A program made the position numbers and the translations under genes. From Dermatophagoides farinae (lineage: Eukaryota; Arthropoda; Arachnida; Sarcoptiformes; Pyroglyphidae), in the NCBI RefSeq assembly GCF_024713945.1, contig NC_134678.1:3658001-3722000 (forward strand): a DNA stretch of 64,000 bases. The letters run 5' to 3'. Positions 22,825 through 36,136 of the stretch are shown in pieces; the first letter of the stretch is position 1; each line of letters begins with the position of its first letter. Below the pieces are notes generated by a model. It ran no database searches, was not told the DNA's origin, and was given only the letters and a program-made list of their open reading frames with translations.

Positions 22825-25800
22825 ATGGATGAACAGATAATCGATAACTTTCTTGAATCAGATGTATACACAATTGATGATTATTTGGAAGATGATTTTG
22901 AAATTACCGATGGCAATGGCGAAAAAATGCTTCAGAAAATCAATTTTTACAACAGATGTCTTCCATATTATGAACAATTGGAACGAATGCGGGTGAAATA
23001 TTGGGAAAATTTAAAAAACAATCTGTCTTGTTCAATGTTGAGCAATAATAATGATTGTCTCTTTTCCAAATGGATAGATACATTTTCATCGTAAGATATT
23101 GAAAAAAAATAATAAAATCAATCCCGAATTATTGTTTTTTCAATTTAGGTACATTTCAATCTATGATCTTGCTTTCACTAAAGAAGAACACATTTTTCTC
23201 ATAAAATTATTTCATAATTCCCTGGCATTTTTTGAATATGATTATCAACTATCAAAAAAATTGATTGAATTATTATCCCGACTTTTGAGGTAATTGCTAA
23301 TAATCTATTTGATTTTTTAAACTATTTTTCAAAATTTCAATCTATACAGAGAGACAAAACATATAACCAGATTAGATCTAGAACTTGATTGGCGTGTTCT
23401 TTACACTTTGTATGAAAATATTACAAATTCTAAATGTAAATTTGGGATTAGCGTGAAGCATGAACAGAAAAAAAAATTGAAACAACTAATTTGCTTTGCT
23501 AGAGCATATTTTTCTAAAGATTCAACCAAAGAAATGTTAGATGAATGGAAACAATATCTTTGTATTCACAATGAAAAATATCGGCGATACATGGAATATT
23601 TTAGCCTGTTTTTGCCTACATTGCTTCCACCCGAGGAGCATGAATTCGGTTTTAAACTTTGGTTCGATGATTTCATTGATATGCTTAATTGGTCTCAGGT
23701 ACCATCAACAACATTATCAAATTTATTAGCCCGTCTGGCAGAAGATGTTTATGGGTAAGTGATTGAAACAATTATCTGATATTTAAGCTATTTTAATGAT
23801 ATTTTTTTTATTAAGCTATATCGATTGGGAACCATATCTGCCTTACTTTTTTCAAAAACTCAATTCTAAACCAAATATAATCTATCTTTTAGATTGTCTC
23901 AAAATATTTACATGGACCATATCACCTAGCAATACTAAAAATTTTAAAAAATTTCTTCTAATAGCAAAGAATAGTCGTGATAACTTCATATCGAAATACT
24001 ATTCGTTTGTTCCTTATGCTTTAGCTATAATGATCACGCGACGATACAAGAAAGAACAGCAAAATCTTTGGTTTCATTATGCTCATGGTAATCATAAACT
24101 TGACGAAAAAACAATTAATGCAATTGGCGCCATATTATTGGAAAATTTTATCGATTCATATTTTTGTAAAACCCAATCGACGGACAATTATCAATTTCTA
24201 TACGGTATTTTGAATTTGAATCATAAATTAGTTGCAGAAAGAATCCCAGAAAAATTGCAAATCGCTTATGAACAAATTTCCGAACCATGGCGCTTGAAAG
24301 CAATTTTGAAGTTGTATTCTGTGTCCATATTTCCTATTATAATGGATAATCAAATTGGACCTAAATATCGTATAGAATTGGTTCCAATGTTGTTTCAATT
24401 GATCGAAACATTTAATACATATGATCATGATCTTTGTATGGCACAATTGATCGCCATTAAATCCATCTTAATTTTAGAATTTCCAATTATTGATTGTTCA
24501 TCACTGTGCCAAATATCCGACAAAGTTTTGACCGAATATGAATTGGAAATGTGTTTGCAATCAGTCCGATTAGAAGAATTTCCTATTGGTTTCATGAGAT
24601 GTTGCCAAAACATTATCGATTCGAACAATGAAAATTTATTCGCTGACCTTGCAAAAATGGATTCATTGTCATGCATAGTGTTTTTCATTCTAACTCGAAC
24701 ATCTGAAAAAATAGCAAAAGCTTTTATCGATAATTTTTTTTCATTCATCATCTCAAATATATATGAGAATGGATACATTGTGATAAAAATTATCATGAAT
24801 TCAATAGCTATGGTCTACCCAGATTATATGATGAAAAAGTTATTTCCGTTGATTTCCGAACATTTGAAAATGCTAGCCGTCAATAAAGATATAAAATTAT
24901 CTAAATCTTTGGAGAAAGACTTGAAATATCATGTCAAAATATTCGGATACTTGTTTTACTGCAATGCTGAATTATTGTCCTTGTATCAAGAAGAAATACT
25001 GATCTTACTCGAAGAAATTAGTCATTTGAATTTGGATTCGAATTCTTCTATTGTTTATAACCTATTGATCAATCTATATAACAGTTTGATCAGCGAAAAA
25101 AATTTTGTTTCTGTACAAGAACTTAAACCCGAAATGATGATGTTCGAAAATTGGCCTAAATTAATTACAATAAAAGAATTTTCAACCAAATGGCATAAAC
25201 AGACAACTAATGGATTGAATTTTGCTCATCGTTTGCTAAAAATTTTTATTAAGAATAAGCTCATTTTATTGGAAAATTGGATAGAAACAAAAATTGAAAT
25301 GACAAACGACGAATTATTGAAAAATTTAAAATTCATATCATTATTTGACGAATTGACAATAAGTTCACCAGAATTTTTATCATTTCCAGCAAATGATTCA
25401 TCTTCATATCTATCTAATATGGATAACCCATTCTTGAATGATTTGATTAAATGCCGAGAACATATCATAATTGTCATGCATAAAGTTTTGACCAAATTGG
25501 AGAAAATGAATTCCGATGACACTCGTTCTTATAAGGCGATCATTGATATCTATGCTGCAATGCTAACAAAATCATCTCATTTTCCTTGCAAAAAATTCAA
25601 ACAAATACGTTTATATGAGCGTCGGACTAATCCGAATGAATTTTTATGGTTTCTGCATTTAAATGCTGCAAATGCTCGTGATAGATTCATACGAAAAGAA
25701 TTAATAAATGTCATGCGAAAACGTTTAACGGAAATGGATATTACTATAATGAAAAATCTGATTTCATTGTCTCGATCAAATTACCAGTCAATCAGACGTA

Positions 25801-28463
25801 ATGTTAAGAGTACTTTGGCCAAAATATTCCAATATCATGTCAACTCATCATTGTTAATTTCGGATGAAATAATCTATAATTTAAACATTCAAGACACTGA
25901 TTCTTTGATCGGTGTTCTTGACTTGTTGCATCTTAATGAAGATCGTTCCCTGATGTTTTGTTCTTCTTGGGATACATTGCTTAAACTGTATCCAATTTTG
26001 ATAAGAACAAAATTTTCCGAAAAACCGGAAATCACCAGAATATTTGATGAAGATTTTGAACTCCTATTTCAAAATAATTATTTTATGAAGCCATTAGAAA
26101 AAAATTATTCATTAGAATCATTGTTTAGCTATTTCGAAGAAGGGAAATCATTGAACTTTACTCCGATCGCCGAAGATGTAATCGAAGCATTCAGACAAAA
26201 GATAATGGATTCTAATCAGAATAATCGTGCTGCGTATAATAAATTAATTAACCAATTATTGACCATAATGCTTAATGAAAATTTACATTGGCGTTTTTAT
26301 TATTTTGGATTCTTGCTTTTGAACTATCTTATTCGAACTGATATTGATTTTCCTATCAATGGTGTTCGATTTTTTATTCATAATTTGGCTCATGATTTGC
26401 TGCTCATTCGAAAAATAGCCCGCACAGGTTTAGTGAAGATTATGCAAATAATGCTGCCAAAGAAGATTACATCAAGAATTGAAGGGCTTGAATCGATTAA
26501 TTATGACGAAAATGATTTGGGTTGTCTCCATAATGAAGAGATTTTCGATCGGCAATTGTTTTTAGACAAAAATCATCATGGTTATTACAAAAATTTGCCA
26601 TTCAAAATTAAAAAATTTGACTCATTCGAAAAGAATGCCCAATTTGAAGTTCTATCAATTGAATTTAATAAATCAACATTTCTGGATAAAGTATTCACGT
26701 TGAATTCAATCGAAAATGGCACTAGAATCAGTGATGAGAATATCAAGTTTTGGAAATTATACTTTACGCTTATCAAATTGGAATTTTCAGATCAGATATT
26801 TTCTCGCGTCACTTTGCTTCTTGATAAACATAGATACAATTATGATAAATATGCTTTAGAAGTTTTATGCGGTTTGACAAAAGCGAGCAAACATTTTGAA
26901 TATCATGCTTATAAAAAATTTCAAACATTTTTCTTGGTTATTATTGAAAAATATTTTTTCAATTTGGATTCTGAATCAAAAACCTTTTGGGATGAATTGT
27001 TCTATTCTTTATTTCATTTTGGTGATCTTAAACGCTCATTGTGGTGTGTCAAATTTCTTATCAAAAAGACAACGAATTCTGTAGAATTGTCACCATTTTA
27101 TCAGTACGAAATTCTACTAAAATTAAGAAAGGCAATTCGTGATAATTGGAAATACCCAATGGTTTCAAAAAATGTTCGCGCACACATTCTAGAAAATATT
27201 AACCATCCATATCAGCAAGTACGATACATTCACGGAATGTAAGTGTTTTGATTGGTGATTGACAATATTTTTTTTAACATTATTCTGCTTCTTATACTTG
27301 CAGCTTACTTAACTACACTTTTTTCTTTCCTCTTGGCTTGAAAAGTGAGCAAGTAAATTTCGATCACAACTATAACAATCATTGTACGTTGGCACCGATC
27401 TTTCAATATCTTAATGAAAAACTATCGATTCTGCTCGAAGAGAAAAATTCCGAAATCGACGTTACTTCATTCAAAAGCGATCTACTTGATTCAAACACAA
27501 ACAATGGTAAAAATTTATTGAATGTCATTGAAACAATTTGTTATTTTTGCACTACCCACAAATTAAATTCATCATTCGAACATTTACCAGGATTACAATT
27601 AATTTTACCTATAGTAAGTGCATCACTATTTATTTATTTATCTGTTTATTATTAATTGATTTAATCAACGATTTAGTTGTGTGTGATACGAACAAATAAT
27701 CCTGTCATGTCACTAATCAACAATGCCATAGATCATATTGCTAGATCGAATTATCATACTGAAGAGAAAATTGAGCAAATTTTGGCAATAGTCAATAAGG
27801 TAATTCAGGTTAATGATAAACAGCTATTTTTTTAATATATTTTCTTTAATTCAGCTTTCCAATAATTGGAATTGGCGATCACGCAAAACAATTTTGAGAT
27901 TTTTGCAAATTTTCATCCGAAGCAATAATTTTTTGTTGATAACTTTTAAATATAACGACCAAATCGAAAAGATTATTGTTAGATTGTTGACTGATGAAAC
28001 GGTCGAAGTTCGTAACGCTGCATTTTCAACTTTTTCCCAATTGCTTGAGAATGGATTAATTTCGGATAAAAGACGTGATGAATTAATTTATCTATTTCGA
28101 TCAAAATCTTCAGACATGTCATCAGATATTTCCGAAAGACATGGTAGCATATTAGGCCTTTGTGCTTTTGTATATGCTTTTCCCAATGAAATACCCGATT
28201 TTATTCCGGAAATTTTATTTTTCTTAACTGGTCATGTTCGCAGCATCAGTGTGATTTCGGTATTTATTATTAGAATTTATTTATTTATTTCATAACAATT
28301 TTTTCATATTTATCTTTTCTTTGCTTAGAATTCTGTGACCAAGACATTACGATTCTTTAAAAAACATCATATTGAAGATTGGGCCATTCATAAACGTAAA
28401 TTTTCTTCTGATCAATTGTCTCAATTGAATGATGTCCTTATTTCTCCTTCATATTATTGCTAA
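22825..28463 (+). CDS. PSME4: Proteasome activator complex subunit 4 (PA200/Blm10)
   Basis: HEAT-repeat solenoid that caps the 20S proteasome and promotes acetyl-histone and peptide degradation. Eight exons: 22825-23090, 23149-23289, 23350-23754, 23816-27238, 27304-27613, 27677-27799, 27855-28259, 28329-28463; 1735 residues (human 1843). Seen: matches throughout, e.g. YISIYDLAFTKEEHIFLIKLF, ETKHITRLDLEL, FGFKLWFDDFID, YIDWEPYLP near residue 270, IRFFIHNLAHD and HHGYY later. The C-terminus ends SPSYYC, whereas human ends CYYA, i.e. the conserved tail whose penultimate tyrosine docks into the 20S alpha ring is kept. The frame is open further upstream to 22693, but the MDEQ start fits better than the hydrophobic extension. 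One exon alone is 3.4 kb. Confidence 0.96.
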
Positions 28464-28936
28464 TAAAAGTGATATAAATCAAATGTGATGAATAATAACT
28501 TTCAAATTATAAAAATAATGAATAAACTTTAGATTTATGTTTTATATGCTATAATATTTAATCGAATAATTCCTATGAAATAAAAATGGATTTTTAAATG
28601 TTGTTCGTAATTCATGTATCAATTGCGCAAAAACCACTTGCCTGATCCATGCATGCATAATATACTCTATAGCAGTCATTCTTTCATACGTTGAGCATTA
28701 CTATGTACGATTTGTGTGTTGTATTTACATGAAATGTTTACCGTAGATATACAAACGATTAATCATTCTATCCTGGAGATTTTGCCAAGAAATTCAAATT
28801 ATTTTTACAATTTTCAACCATTATCTTTTTTTTATTCCGTCTGATCTATTTTAAAATCATTTCAAATATTGTTGCCATTGTTGTCTTTGTAAATAAATAA
28901 ATAAATAAAAGGTTAGTATCAACCTCAGCGAATTCA
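28464..28936. other. Intergenic region, PSME4 to ALPH
   Basis: 473 bp. It contains an (AAAT)n stretch near 28891-28909 and a single GGTTAGTATCAACC repeat element at 28911-28924, just before the phosphatase start. No gene seen. Confidence 0.5.
28911..28924. repeat. Isolated GGTTAG-type palindrome element
   Basis: GGTTAGTATCAACC is a two-mismatch-in-dyad relative of the palindromes at 1601-1662 and 2768-2858. It lies only 12 bp before the ATG at 28937, so it falls in the leader or core promoter of the ApaH-like phosphatase. Confidence 0.5.
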
Positions 28937-29844
28937 ATGGTGAAAATGATGCTTGCCTCCGTTATCCGTCGTATCTATTCGATTTTATTTTCGTCTAGAA
29001 CGGCCGATAAAATATTGAATAACATTCCATCGATTGTTCATTATCACTGTGATGATGAATTTATTGAAAAATTTGAAGAAATTATTATTATCGGCGACAT
29101 TCATGGTTGCTATGATGAATTCCAATTGCTACTCGAAAGGATCCACCAAGGAGTTGACAATCCAAAAAAGTAAATATTTTCAAATAATGATTTTATTATC
29201 ATATTAAAGTTCTGTTTGAATGTTTTAGAATTTTAAAAATATGCGCTGGTGATCTCATCAACAAAGGTCCTAAAAGCAAAGAAGTTCTCGAATATTTTAT
29301 GAAAAATCAAGATGATTGTATTTCAGTCCGAGGCAATCATGATCAAGTCATGATTAATGAATACATCAATTATATAAAAACAGGCGATATTGCCGAAAAA
29401 AATTCTTGGCTTAAAGAATTAACCTTGGATGGTCATTTCGAATTTTTGAGACAATTGCCCTACACGATACGTATTCCTAAATTGAACATTTTGATTGTAC
29501 ATGCTGGGCTGTTGCCAGATGTTTCGCTAGAAAATCAGCAGTTGGTTGACATGATCGAAATGAGGAATATTGTTGAAAATGGTGATAATGTACGTGTAGC
29601 AACCAAACATAATGACGAAGGTGTCGCTTGGGCTTCGGTTTGGCAAGGACCTTGGCATATCTATTTTGGGCATGATGCCAGAAGAAAACTTCAAGAACAT
29701 CCCTATGCCACTGGTTTAGATACAGGAGTTGTTTACGGAAATGAATTAACAGCTAAATTTGTTATGGGACCTCGCAAAGGGCATTTGGTTTCAGTGAAAG
29801 CATTGCAAATGTGGAATGATCCGAACAAAAAAACAAAAAAATAA
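28937..29844 (+). CDS. ApaH-like phosphatase (ALPH, PPP-family metallophosphatase)
   Basis: Bacterial-type branch of the PPP superfamily related to ApaH (diadenosine tetraphosphatase); a trypanosome member acts as an mRNA decapping enzyme and the yeast member Ppn2 cleaves polyphosphate. Two exons, 28937-29169 and 29229-29844; 282 residues. Seen: metal-site motifs GDIHG (about residue 55), GDLINKG, and GNHD with Asp in place of the Glu of classical PP1/PP2A, as in ApaH/ALPH; later VHAG and a FGHDA histidine. The first ~20 residues (MVKMMLASVIRRIYSILFSS) are basic and hydrophobic and could be a mitochondrial presequence or anchor. Kaptin starts 85 bp after its stop. The substrate is not predictable from sequence. 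Confidence 0.85.
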
Positions 29845-29929
29845 ATGATGTTATCACTTATTCTTTCTATCTTGTTGATTGATATATTTTTTTACATTTC
29901 AGTTTGTTGAAAATCATAAAATTAAAAAA

Positions 29930-31519
29930 ATGGAACAAATCGGATTTTTTCCTATCAGCAATTCAAGTAATATCTATGGGATGACCAATATGCATGGTGA
30001 TATGACCAGAATTTTAGTGGCCACATTAGAGAAACAAGTTTTTGCAGTTGAATATTCGGATAACAAGAAAATTACATGCAATGAAATTCATTTCGCCTAC
30101 ATACCTAGTGAGCATACCAAATTCTTGTATTTAAATGATTTAATAAATACCCATTTTGGCCTTTATAGATAGTGCCGATATCATATCAATCGATGCTTTT
30201 GTTCGAACTAATTACAATGATATTGTTTTGGGTATAACTTTCTTTAAGAATTATAAAGAATCTGATTCAAATGAATTTCGAAAAAACATTGTCGTCTCAA
30301 ACAATCGATCAACGTCATCAAGTTCGGAGAAAAACATCTGTAATCATTATTATTTCAATATTTATTCCAGTTTAAGTTCAACAAATCGGTTTGATTTGAA
30401 TCAAATTGCTCGTATGTGATTATTAACGATGGTAATTTCGGATTTTTAATTATTTTCACGATTTTTTAGAGGATTGTCAAACCTTTGAATTGGATTTTGT
30501 GCCATATCATCTGTATCATACATCGTAATGCATTTCCAAAATAAATCTAAATCTTAACGACTAATTGTTTTATAACCATTTCGTTTAGCATTATTAATGA
30601 AAATAATATTGCAGAAACTTTGTGGCTTCTGTCTGGCAGTGATTGCTATGTACACGTTTTCCGTGAAGATAATAAGAAACAAAGTTTTTATAAAGACAAA
30701 ATTGATCTGTTCCCCGAGTTGAACAATTTTGAAAGTATCGTTATTTGGATTGATGTAATCAATTACGAAGAAAATCATAAATGCCATCGTTTGACAGCAG
30801 TCGGCTGTGAAAATGGTATATTGTGTTTGTTTTTTGTTGAACTTGGGGAAACGAATAATCCTCGAATAATCAAGTCATGGAAAAATCGTTTCGATGGGCC
30901 AATTTTATCCGTAAAATTTTTTAAAGGTACATCCATCGATTTAATCAAAATTTAATATAATTTATTATATATTGCAGATAAAATAAACAGTAATCTAAAC
31001 TTGAGAAAATTGGGATTCAAAAGTGAATTTTCGCCTGAAATCCATTTATTGGTACTGGATTCTTGTGAACAACCAACAATCTATAGAAATGTACAAGAAA
31101 ATGGTCTTGGACTACGAAAAATTCTGCCAAAAATCAACGAAAATAATATCGATTTATTTCCGGCAAGTATCGTTGGAGATGTTAATTTTGATAATAACAA
31201 TGAAATAATATTGGGCAGCTATGGGAAAGTATGTTGTTATTTTATGTAGGTTGATGTTATTTTAATTTTCATTTTTTTTTTCGTTTCAACTTAGAAAATC
31301 ATTTTTTACAAATTTGAACATGAAAGCCAAACTTATTTCATTGAAAACACAATGGAAGTTCCCCATCCAGTAATATCGCTCACGTATCTTGATTTAACTG
31401 GTGATGGAATAAATGAATTGATAATTGTTACAACAAAAGGCATCGTTATTTATCGACATCATATCGACCCACTTATTGATGCACTTGTGAAAAAAATGAA
31501 TACAATAGCTAGTAAATAA
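29930..31519 (+). CDS. KPTN: Kaptin, KICSTOR complex subunit
   Basis: Beta-propeller subunit of KICSTOR (KPTN-ITFG2-C12orf66-SZT2), which holds GATOR1 at the lysosome to shut down mTORC1 under starvation. Six exons: 29930-30107, 30169-30411, 30470-30524, 30589-30926, 30978-31228, 31295-31519; 429 residues (human 436). Seen: SSNIYGMT near the N-terminus, FAYIPNSADIISIDAF (joined across intron 1, matching human NYIPVDAEIVSIDTF), LLSGSDCYVHVF, IVGDVNFDNNNEIILGSYG and YLDLTGDGINELIIV, the last two being FG-GAP/integrin-like Ca-binding loops. It converges on MCM5, 52 bp between stops. Confidence 0.93.
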
Positions 31520-31571
31520 ATTTTGCATGTGTTTTGTAAAAATAAAAACCAAATCATACAATAATGGCCAT

Positions 31572-33951
31572 TCATTTCAATCTATACAACATTTTTCGTT
31601 GCATTCGTGGCTGCAATTCTCCTTTTCGAATCATGCAATAAATAACCTTTGATACGAGTTGTGGCCCAAAATTTTGTTTAACAAGATCTTGTATAATACT
31701 TTGTTCTGAAATTTGTGTTCCAACTGGGAAACGACGTTTGAGTTGTTTTTCTATACGAATCATTTTTTGATGTTCCTCTTCAGTGGTGAAACCTTCAGCA
31801 CCTGACAAGTCTCCAGACATGGCTGCCGCCAATGTGGATACTCGAAACAATCGAAGTGCCTCATCAACATGTGTTTCATTTACAAATGGCTGAAGTTGCA
31901 TTTTGGCCAAACTTTCCGATATACGAACGATAGCTTCTAATTGTCGAATAGTGATTGGAATAGGTGATTTTTTTGATGATTCTTTTTCTTGTTCTCGACT
32001 ACCGTTTCGCATGATTACATATTGACGTTTAAGTTTTTCGGCAGCTGCTGCAGACAATCGAGGTCCACAATGACTAGGAAACCAATGATTAATTTTAATG
32101 TACGACAATGAAAACAAAGTATACTTACGATCGACTGTAGGCAATGTATTTTTTCAAAAGCAATAGACTTAATTCGCCTTTAACTGAATCATCAATTGTT
32201 TTTTGAGCATTCATGTGTACATCCAAAACATGGCTTGCAATTGTAGCATCTCTTCGTTCATTATGTTCATCTTTGACAATGAAAATCATATCGAATCTGG
32301 ATAAAATTGTGGGCATGAAATCAATGTTTTGATCGGCTTTTGTGTCGTCCCATCTTCCAAAGACACTGTTTGCAGCTGCCAATACAGCACATCTAATTTT
32401 GTTTTCAAAATATGATCAATTAATTGATTGTTGATTTATTAAAGAATTATCATACCTAGAATTCAAAGTGGTAGTTATGCCAGCTTTTGCAATTGAAATC
32501 GTTTGCTGTTCCATGGCTTCATGAATCGCAACACGATCATCTTCACGCATCTTATCAAATTCATCAATACAAACGACACCTCCATCAGCCAAAACCATGG
32601 CACCACCTTCCATGACAAAATTTCGAGATGATGGATCGCGAATCACTGAAGCAGTTAAACCGGCAGCACTACTGCCTTTGCCTGATGTATACACTCCAAT
32701 TGGCGATATATTCTCTACAAATTTGAGAAGTTGACTTTTGGCTGTTCCTGGATCACCTAAAAGCAAAATGTTGATGTCGCCTCTTCGAGTTAAACCATCA
32801 GGTAAACGTTTTCTGGAACCACCAAACAAGAGGCATGCCAATGCTTTTTTTATATCATTTGAGCCGAAAATTGATGGAGCAATTGAATTAGTTATTCTTT
32901 CATAAATATTCGGTGAATTGGCTAAGTGACGAAACAGCTCTTCATCTTCAGGCGTGTATGGGATGTTTCCTGAACGTCCTGGTCCTTCATTTTCAACATA
33001 GATGCCTAGTACACGCAAATACGGGGCACGTATACCTGAAAAAATACTTTATAAGATTTGAACGTCAATACAAATTATGATATTAGACATACCAACGTTA
33101 ACCTTTGATTCAACATTGTTCGTGGATGGTTTAGATATTTTTTTGATGGAAAAGATTCCCAACACTGTTACTCGATTGCCTGGTACAACTTTGTCACATA
33201 GATAACGATCGCAAAAGAGTTGTAAATGTCTGGGCATTTCACCATGTGGTACTGATTCAGGTGTTTCTTGAAGTTTCAAAACTTGATAATCAATACATTC
33301 GCATTTATCAGGTATTATGAAATATGGATCGACAGGACATTTGTTTAAGCGACCGGTTTGATCGGTATTACATTTTCTGGGCAAAAGATAGCCCTCTAAA
33401 CCAGGATTAATATTGACATCTTTGATTATCTCTTGACAACCACGACATTGAAGAGATACTTTGGTGGCTTTAGATCGAACATTTGATGAGGAAACAATGA
33501 TGCCAGGCACTTTGACGAGTTTGGAAATGGTATCGGATTTCACTTCGCGCAATGAGGTTGGATTAGCATCAGAACTGAGAACAACTTGAATTTGTTTAAC
33601 ATTTTCTTCATCTACTCTGGGTCGGGTGATTTCATCAGCCAATTCAGTAGCGGTTGTTTCGAATATCTTTAGATATTGAATGGGAGATTTGTTAACATGA
33701 TCAGCCAATTCTTCATCATAACTGGCCAAATCATCCAATGAAACTTCAATCCAATATTGTTCAATATTATAATGTTCTTTCAATTGATTACGATATTTAT
33801 ATTGAAAATCACCAGAATGAAATTGACGAAGAAAATCTTTGAATCGTCTGCGAATAACATTAACATTCGATTGAGCAAGTGTATTGTCACCATCTTCATC
33901 TGTGACAATATTACCGCTGAAATATACACCAAGATCATCAAAACCAGACAT
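31572..33951 (-). CDS. MCM5: DNA replication licensing factor MCM5
   Basis: AAA+ subunit of the MCM2-7 replicative helicase. Four exons: 33951-33093, 33035-32456, 32392-32129 and 32073-31572; 734 residues, identical in length to human. Seen: N-terminus [10 protein letters not shown], zinc-ribbon region with CRGC and [12 protein letters not shown], Walker [10 protein letters not shown], Walker B CIDEFDK, sensor 1 [10 protein letters not shown], arginine-finger motif LSRFDMIF, and the C-terminal winged-helix ending [11 protein letters not shown]. Exon joins fall in [24 protein letters not shown] and [12 protein letters not shown] and match the human sequence on both sides. An E2F-type site lies 129 bp upstream. 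Confidence 0.97.
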
Positions 33952-34079
33952 ATTTAGATGAAAATTTGAAAAAAATATTTTTAGTTATTAAGGATTAAAT
34001 GGACTATATGGATTTAAAGGACCACTAAAGCGTGTGTTCGAGTAAGCAATTGATGAGAACAAAAAAGACAATGAGAATT

Positions 34080-34088
34080 GGCGCGAAA
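34080..34088 (-). promoter_or_regulatory. E2F-type site upstream of MCM5
   Basis: GGCGCGAAA on the plus strand reads TTTCGCGCC on the MCM5 strand, a perfect match to the classical E2F/DP site. It is 129 bp upstream of the MCM5 ATG and stands out in AT-rich DNA. MCM genes are textbook E2F targets, so the assignment is likely. Confidence 0.75.
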
Positions 34089-36041
34089 AGTTCATTGTGC
34101 CTGCAGGTTGCTTTGTGAGTTTTTCAGCATGCCTTGTCTATACAATGTAGTTTAATCAAATCAACTAACAATGTGTAAAATTTTCAACATCATCTATTCT
34201 GCATCCATTTATATACAAGTATATTTGTCTCTTGTTAGTATATAAATCAAGATTTCCTTTTAATTTATTATATTTCATATTTTTTTTTAGTAATGTAATA
34301 TAATTTTTAAAAAGTTCATCATTCCATTATCATTTATCATTTATTATTATTATTTTTCTATTCAAATTTTTTAATTTAGAATTTCAATCGAATTTATTGT
34401 CATTTCAATTACACCACCAAAAGAAAAAACCAGCTCATGAATGAAAGAATCAACAAGAAATAACTAACGTGAGTGTAAAAACCCATGTTCATGTTTGTTG
34501 TTTGTTGATGATGATGATGAAAATAAATGAATGAATGAATGAATGAATGAACGTCCGTCCCAGTATTTTCCAAAATTCAAATAATATATCTCGTGAATGT
34601 ACTCACGCGCTTGTGTCTGTATTAATGTATCTATATATTCAAGGCGATTAATTTCCTATGTAGCATCATGACATGATGATTAAAATAGTAAATGAATAAA
34701 AAAAATAAATAAATGGTTAACTACATTGCTCTTATTTTCTATTTGTCAATGTTTTAATATTTCTATGTGAATAAATTCGAAGCAACAGGTATGATGATCA
34801 TTTTTCGGTGCATTAATGACGTTGACCACAATTTGTCGAAATCTATTGCCCGGCTCATCAAATGACCGCGATCAACCAATCAACCAACCAATTTACCATT
34901 TTTTTTTTATTTTGCCAAGATGGCTAAATATTTCAATGTAAACATTTTTTTTTTCATTCTTACATGAAGATGATCATCTTGATTAGTAATATATATGGAA
35001 AATCCCGACAAGTTTTTTTCTTGTTTATTTTTATTAATACAAGAAAAAAAAACGGCAAAAGCAATATGCTATACGTATACGTGAAGAGATGATGATCGAA
35101 TAGAAATGATATTCAATACCACAAGAGACAATGTATTCATAGAGGGATATAGTGAATGGAGAGGATGTATTTTCAGTAGGAGGGAGAGAATCAAATCTCA
35201 TCAATCGTATAAGTTCAATGCAACACTTGAAAAAAAGCGTTTATCATATTTGATAATACAAATGAAAAATCAATAGAAAACAAACAAATTTTAAAGAGAG
35301 AGAGAAAAACTGGTGATACTTCATGAGAGAAGGAGGGAGGGGGGAATAATGAGAACAAGAATTAAATGAAATAATCTATAGACGTAAATTTGGTTTTTTT
35401 TCTTTCCTATTCATCTTTAAATAAATATAATAATAATTCAAACAAAATATGAACGTTTGATTCCATTTATCACCTCTTCTTTTTTTTTAAAAAAAAAAGC
35501 GCTACTTGTTTCTATTGCCGCCCATTCGTTATTTTGAATTTTTTTTTCTGATGATATGGGTATGAAAAAAAAAATGAAATTTATCATTCATATCCTGACA
35601 TAGCAACCATAGTGATGATGATGCTGATGCTGATGATATCGATCTTAATGGCAATGATGCTGATGATGATGATGATTGTAAAAAATAACACAAAAAAAAG
35701 AAGAAAAAAGATTATAAAATAAAAAAAAATCTATTTATAGCTAAAACATAATCAAAATCATAACAAAAAAAAATTGCAATGTTATCATTGTAAAAATGAA
35801 ATATTGAACAACGAATTTATAAATTTTTCCCATACACTAATAATGAACAATATAATGATTTATTGGCATTTCCCATTCAGCATTTCTTATTGATTTTATA
35901 TAAACTTTATACAATGAATATAATTTATACAAAAAAAAAATAAATAAAGAATTCATATGTAATGTTGGTTTTCATAATCATTATCATCATCATCATCATC
36001 ATGAAATTAAAAATGATTAACGCGTATCACACGTTTTTGTC

Positions 36042-36064
36042 AAAAAAAAAAAAAAAAAAAAAAA
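36042..36064. repeat. Poly(A) tract, 23 bases
   Basis: An uninterrupted run of A in the gene-free region. There is no recognisable retroposon body in front of it. Confidence 0.9.
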
Positions 36065-36112
36065 TCACACAAACAGTTGATTCATTTATTAGCAAAATTC
36101 TTACGTGCATCT

Positions 36113-36136
36113 ATGATGATGATGATGATGATGATG
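36113..36136. repeat. (ATG)8 trinucleotide repeat
   Basis: Perfect trinucleotide run. Similar imperfect GAT/CAT runs are scattered from 35610 to 36840. Confidence 0.9.

Noticed and set aside
36042-36064. Poly(A) tract as the tail of a processed retrocopy
   Set aside because: No gene- or SINE-like body and no target duplication is visible upstream.
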